DNA of 64,000 nucleotides from Aselliscus stoliczkanus (Eukaryota > Chordata > Mammalia > Chiroptera > Hipposideridae): the NCBI GenBank assembly GCA_033961575.1, contig CM066741.1, forward strand, positions 997,715 to 1,061,714. The letters run 5' to 3'. A model generated the notes under the pieces. That model was given only the letters and a program-made list of their open reading frames with translations. It was not told the DNA's origin and did not search any database. Of the stretch, positions 59,529 through 64,000 are shown piece by piece; position 1 is the first letter of the stretch, and every line of letters begins with the position of its first letter. Position numbers and translations under genes: made by a program.

Positions 59529-61254
59529 TAAAATGCCTCCCCATCCTTTAGCACCCGGAATCTTAGGAAACAAAGGCGTTTACTGCCTAAGGAGGAAGAA
59601 TCACAGCTTTTCCAATGCGGAGTCTTTTTGTACTTTTCTTACAGTTTCAACTTCTTCTCCCGGGGCCCAGAGGACTTGCTCCTTTGATGATTTCCCCCTG
59701 TAGGATCAGAAAACTGCTCAAAATGGGTGGTAGGTTGGAGAATTTGAGTGGATGGACCAAGATAGTTCCTGGGGCAGCCTTTCCATAACCTTTCTGGTGA
59801 CTCTCTAAAAAAGTGTATTTCACAGGATTGTTCAGATTTAAACCAACCCCTGTATGGGTGAGTGTGTGTGTGTTGGGGGAAGGTGTTTTAAGAGAATAAA
59901 TAATGTTAAAAGGATTACTTTTCAGGGTGTTGGCTTCTGCCACAATACATTGAATAATTTACCTGCTTTTTGTGTTGCAATGGAGAGGAAACCCAGACTC
60001 CCTTACTTGCCAATTACGATATACAGTTGATAACCCAACAACAAACACTTAGATTCAATGATTGCTAACATTTTGCTATATTTGCTATGCATGTGTGTCA
60101 TAAATAAAAAATAGTAAGTATTTGATCTTTGTCCCAGATTCCTGGCACAGAGCTCCTAAGACCCTTGCATGACGCGTGTCTTTTGTATGCTAATGACATG
60201 ACAGGGGAGGGACTCAAGAGAGGTTCAGAGTGGGGCTGGTTACCAGAAAGTCCAAGTCCGGATCAGAGGGTTGGACTTTCAGGCCCCCCAACTTCAAGGG
60301 AGAGGTGAGGAGGTCGGAGGCTGAGTTATCCACCAATGGCCAGCAATTTAATCTGTGCTGCCCACGGAATGAAGCCTCCACCAATAACTCTAACGAAGGT
60401 GTCAGAGAGCTTCTGGGATGGGGAACACGCCAGGGGTGGCGGGGAGGTGAGGGTGGGAGGGTGCGGGGAGGATGGGAGGGTGCAGGAGGCAGGGATCTCT
60501 GTGCCCCTGACCTCCACCCCCACCCATCCCCACCCTGTGTGTCTCTTCCGTTTGGCTGGTCTGACTCTTGTCCTTGATAAATAAACCAATAAATGGAAGT
60601 AAAGCACCTTTCTGAGTTCTGTGAGCTGTTTGAGAGCAAATTAGTGAACGTGAGGTTTGTGGGAATCCCTGAATTTCTAGCTGGTCGGTCAGAAGTGTGG
60701 GTGACAACCTGGGGTTTGGGACTGACGTCTGAAGGGGGCAGTCTTGTGGGACAGAGTCCTGGACCTGTGAAGTCTGGGTGGTTAGTGAAGGGTTGAGTTG
60801 AAGCCTGCACATGCTGTTGGGGGGCTACGGTTCAGAGAATGGGGCTATATGGGTACAAGCAAACTACAGGCATCACAACACTTGTCCCCGAACTATCTTG
60901 GCCCATCTCCCCTAAAAATAACATGCTCCCACAGAAGCGCAATGCCAGTGACACAGTCAGCGAAAATGAACAGCCATTTCCTAATGGCATCTAATTAGTC
61001 CACACTCCATAGTCCCATTTCACCAAATGTCGCCTCAAATGTCTTTTATGGCTGTTTTTATTTTCCATGTCAGGATTCAAGGGAGGGTTACAAATTGCGT
61101 TTGGTTTGGATGTCTCTTTCCTCTCCTTGTTCTTTTTTTCTAGAAAAGACCCGATCCCTTTCGTACATGACATTGATATTTTGAAGAGGCCACGCCACTT
61201 GTCTTGTAGACTGTCCCACACTTTGGATTGGCGTGGTGTCTTTCCTCCAGGTGT

Positions 61255-61355
61255 GAGACTCTCCCAGGCCTCCCGTTCTCACCTGGAGAATGGGCGTAGT
61301 GACAGCAGCCATCCCACGCGTGTGTGGCACCCAGTAAACGCTCCCTGAATGGCGC
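61255..61355 (+). repeat. MIR fragment
   Basis: TCTCACCTGGAGAATGGGCG and GTGGCACCCAGTAAACGCTC match the 3' half of MIR. Confidence 0.6.
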
Positions 61356-62419
61356 CCTTGTCACCATCATGATTGGCATCGCCGACATGGTCACCACCAC
61401 TGTCCACAGGGCGCCAGGCTCCTGGCTGCACCGACCCAGACCTTTCTGGTGCCTGCCTCACCCTCCTGGACCACCTTCTGCAGGTCTTGCCTGTCCCTTC
61501 GATCCTGGGGAACCACAGCGATGAATCTTACGCCAGAGGAATCTCGGCCCCTCTGAGAACTGCAGTGGAGCCCTGCCCCCTGCTTTCGTCAGAATCACAG
61601 TGTTATGACCCAAATGGCGCCGACAATCATGAGACACTCACTGGTGTCTAAAGCCCACCCAGGAGGCAGGGGGTGCTTCGTCACGGGGGTCTGATGGTGA
61701 CCTTGGTGCCGAGGTTGTTGGTGCCGCAGTGTTAAAGGAGGGACGCTGTGGAAGCAGATTGGCTGGCGGGGAAGGTGAGGGGCGTGATGCCGGAAGACGG
61801 GGCTCAGTGCCAGCTGCTAATTACGACGATAGCCCGGGGTGTCGGGGCCGCTGCCAGCCGTCATCCGAGGGAGCGTGGGGGCTGGTGGGATTGGGGGAGG
61901 CGAGGGACGCGGGAAAGGTGAGAGGGACTGGCAGGTTGGAGAAACCCACTTGTTCCCCTAGGGTCCGCCCTCCCTTCAGACACAAGCTGTCTGGGAGAAA
62001 GTGTGGCTGTCGCCATAGCAACAGCAGCAGCAGCTGATGCCCGATGCACAGTGTCTGTATTACAGAACCTGGGTCAAGCTTGTGCCAGTATTTTTCCATG
62101 CAAATCTCATCTCGTCAGTGACACAGGGAACCAGAGGCTGGGGTTGGCATGGGTGGGGCTGGGGGAGTGGGTGCAGATGCAGACAGACAAGCTCCTGAAT
62201 TTCTGGAGATCGTAGATTGGGGAGAAGCAGGGTTTTCACATTGCTTTGGAAAGACGCAAGTTAAATATTCAAAGTGCTTCAGAATCCCCTTCAATTATAC
62301 ATGGGTTGCTGAAGCAGCACTTCCAGCGCCTTTGGGAAGCTGCAAAGCAGCGCTTTCCAGAAATCTCTGCAGGAGGGCTTGTCTCTGGTCATGGAGAACA
62401 CGAGCCTGGGAGCAAGACT

Positions 62420-62580
62420 GATCTTCGCCTCTGAGTACTGCTGCTTCCAAGCTGAGCGGCTCCGGGCTGATGACTTTGTGTCATTTCGTCTCAAGTCCCT
62501 CGTATGTAAAATGGGGTGACAATGTCGCTGCCTCACAGGGTTGTGGAGAGAACTCAGCAGCTACGTGGAGAGTTCAGCCT
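62420..62580 (+). repeat. MIR SINE
   Basis: GTATGTAAAATGGGGTGACA, CTGCCTCACAGGGTTGTGGA and AGAGAACTCAGCAGC match the MIR 3' half. Confidence 0.75.
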
Positions 62581-64000
62581 GACACTCGACCCACGTGAGA
62601 TGCACAGTTGCTCCTGCTACTGGTGCGAGTACTCCTATTACTACACTACTCCCACCCGTTGTGACTGCAGCACCCAGGGTACCATCACCGTCACAGCTTC
62701 CTATCATTCCTGTCACCCTTCACTGAGCATGAGGTTATCAACCACGATGACCTCCCTTCCCCCACAGACAGTACTGCGGTGCCCAGCTTTGCCCTCATCT
62801 TTGCGACGAACTGGGATGACCCCTTGGGGTCAGATGCCTTAGGAGACTGTGACTGTGTGTTAGACAAAGGCTGGATGCCACCAACCCCAGGGAGGCCCTA
62901 CAGGAGCTGCCGGGTTTTCTAGGAGAGACCGTACCGCTGATGTATCTCAGGATTTTCCAAAACTTGTCACTTGAGTGGCTCCTCTCTCTTTTTGTCCCAA
63001 GAGCCATTCGCAATGCTCCTTCTATCAGGAGCTTCCCTTTAAATTACTTCCTGTTTCGTTGGCCAAATAAACGCGGCGCCTAGGACGCTTTATAGCAGTG
63101 TGAGAAGTGTGAAACTGCTCTCCCTTGCCGTGGAAAAAAGTAGCTGTGAAAATAAAAATAGGGCACGCGATTCAGCGCCATTGATTTCCAGCTGATGCTT
63201 TTCTCCTGCTGGAAGTTAAGATGTGTGCTCGTGCTGGAACGCGTCCGAGAGGCAGTAAGGGCCACGGGCCCAGAAGGAGGAGAGCTCGCGACCAGAAGCG
63301 GCGAAGAACGACAGAAGGGGGGTGACTGTCTCACTCTGTGGTTCAATGACGTCTAACGCGCCACGCGTGTCCCACCTAAAATCGCCGATCTTCATTAGAA
63401 AGAGGGGTTACCTCGTCTCAGAGCAGGGAAGCGGTGGGGCCCGCCAGCGGGGACAGGTGGCTGTCCCAGGTGGAAGGAAGGCCATCAGTGACAACACGGG
63501 ACCCATGCCATGAAGTATTTCAGAGCCTCTGAAGGGGAGGGGGACAGACAAGGGCCACATCAGGAAAGCTCTGCTGGGGACACTAAAGAATTCAGATTTC
63601 ACTCACTAGGCGAAGTGCCACCCCTGAGATCTGTGAAGAGTGGAATGACAAGCTAGTAACAATGACTGTTGTTCAGAAGAGCGGAGACACACTCAGCATC
63701 AAAGCGTCACCACAGTTCAGGCTGCCAACATTCCCGCTGCTCTACAGCTGAGCCAACTGAGGTTTGACGAGGGTAAGCAGCTTGCCCGAATGTGGCAGAA
63801 AGGACCCCAACTCTCCACCACCCCCGCCCCCGACTCGCTGTCATTTTGCAAAGTGACTTTGCAGTTCAGCCCATCAAGAGAGGGATGTGTTTTCCCACTG
63901 ATCGGATCCCCCAAGACCAGAAGAAGGCCAGGAAGGAAGAACGGGCCATACATGTTCCCACTTGTTCTTCAGATGCCCTGCCTGGTGTCACCGTGTGCTC

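Larger units (their letters stand above)
34851..64000. other. Intergenic DNA upstream of TNRC6A
   Basis: No open frame resembles a known protein, and no convincing exon pattern was seen. The interval is dominated by L1, L2 and MIR relics with a few tandem repeats and young SINEs. Stretches such as 42,150-43,450, 53,350-53,650, 57,650-58,300, 59,600-61,200 and 62,650-63,700 have no identifiable content. Unannotated lncRNA exons cannot be excluded. Confidence 0.6.

Overview
This is mammalian nuclear DNA, not a microbial or mobile-element window. Coding sequence is sparse, ancient mammalian repeats (MIR, L2, L1, MER5A, Tigger) are everywhere, and a GC-rich CpG island sits near the middle. Two young tRNA-derived SINE families are present. 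One resembles the Rhin-1 type of horseshoe-bat relatives: heads with 'GGTTCGAT', bodies with 'CTCCACAACTAGA', ends with 'CCCAATAAAAT'. The other has heads beginning GGCCGGCTGAGTGGCGCGGTG. Together they suggest a bat of the Rhinolophoidea (rhinolophid or hipposiderid). That assignment rests on remembered SINE sequences and is an inference. Layout: positions 1 to about 34,100 are the 5' part of one minus-strand gene, TNRC6A (GW182 family, a scaffold of microRNA silencing). Three coding exons can be placed by sequence, splice sites and reading phase. Exon 1 ends with ATGAG (33951-33955), exon 2 is 33760-33807 and exon 3 is 15346-15433. Spliced together they encode an N-terminus starting MRDLEAKATKDGERSLRR and running into a Glu-rich then Lys-rich segment, as in human TNRC6A. 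Intron 1 is 143 bp, intron 2 about 18.3 kb, and intron 3 runs off the left edge without reaching the next exon. The promoter is a CpG island at about 33,470-34,850. It holds ETS-type and YY1-type motifs, a CCG repeat, a G-quadruplex-prone GC minisatellite, and a strong-context upstream ORF that precedes the weak-context main start. From about 34,850 to 64,000 is DNA upstream of TNRC6A. I recognise no protein-coding exon there. It holds L1, L2, MIR, MER5A and Tigger fragments, a small mariner-type MITE, several short tandem duplications and an 83-bp minisatellite. By remembered human gene order this would be the gap between RBBP6 and TNRC6A, which the window itself cannot confirm. I found no new multi-gene system. 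The most interesting items are the chimeric structure of the long SINE family, its head-only short form, the uORF arrangement at TNRC6A, an unexplained intronic CpG-dense block near 24.4-24.75 kb, and the palindrome-ended mariner MITE.
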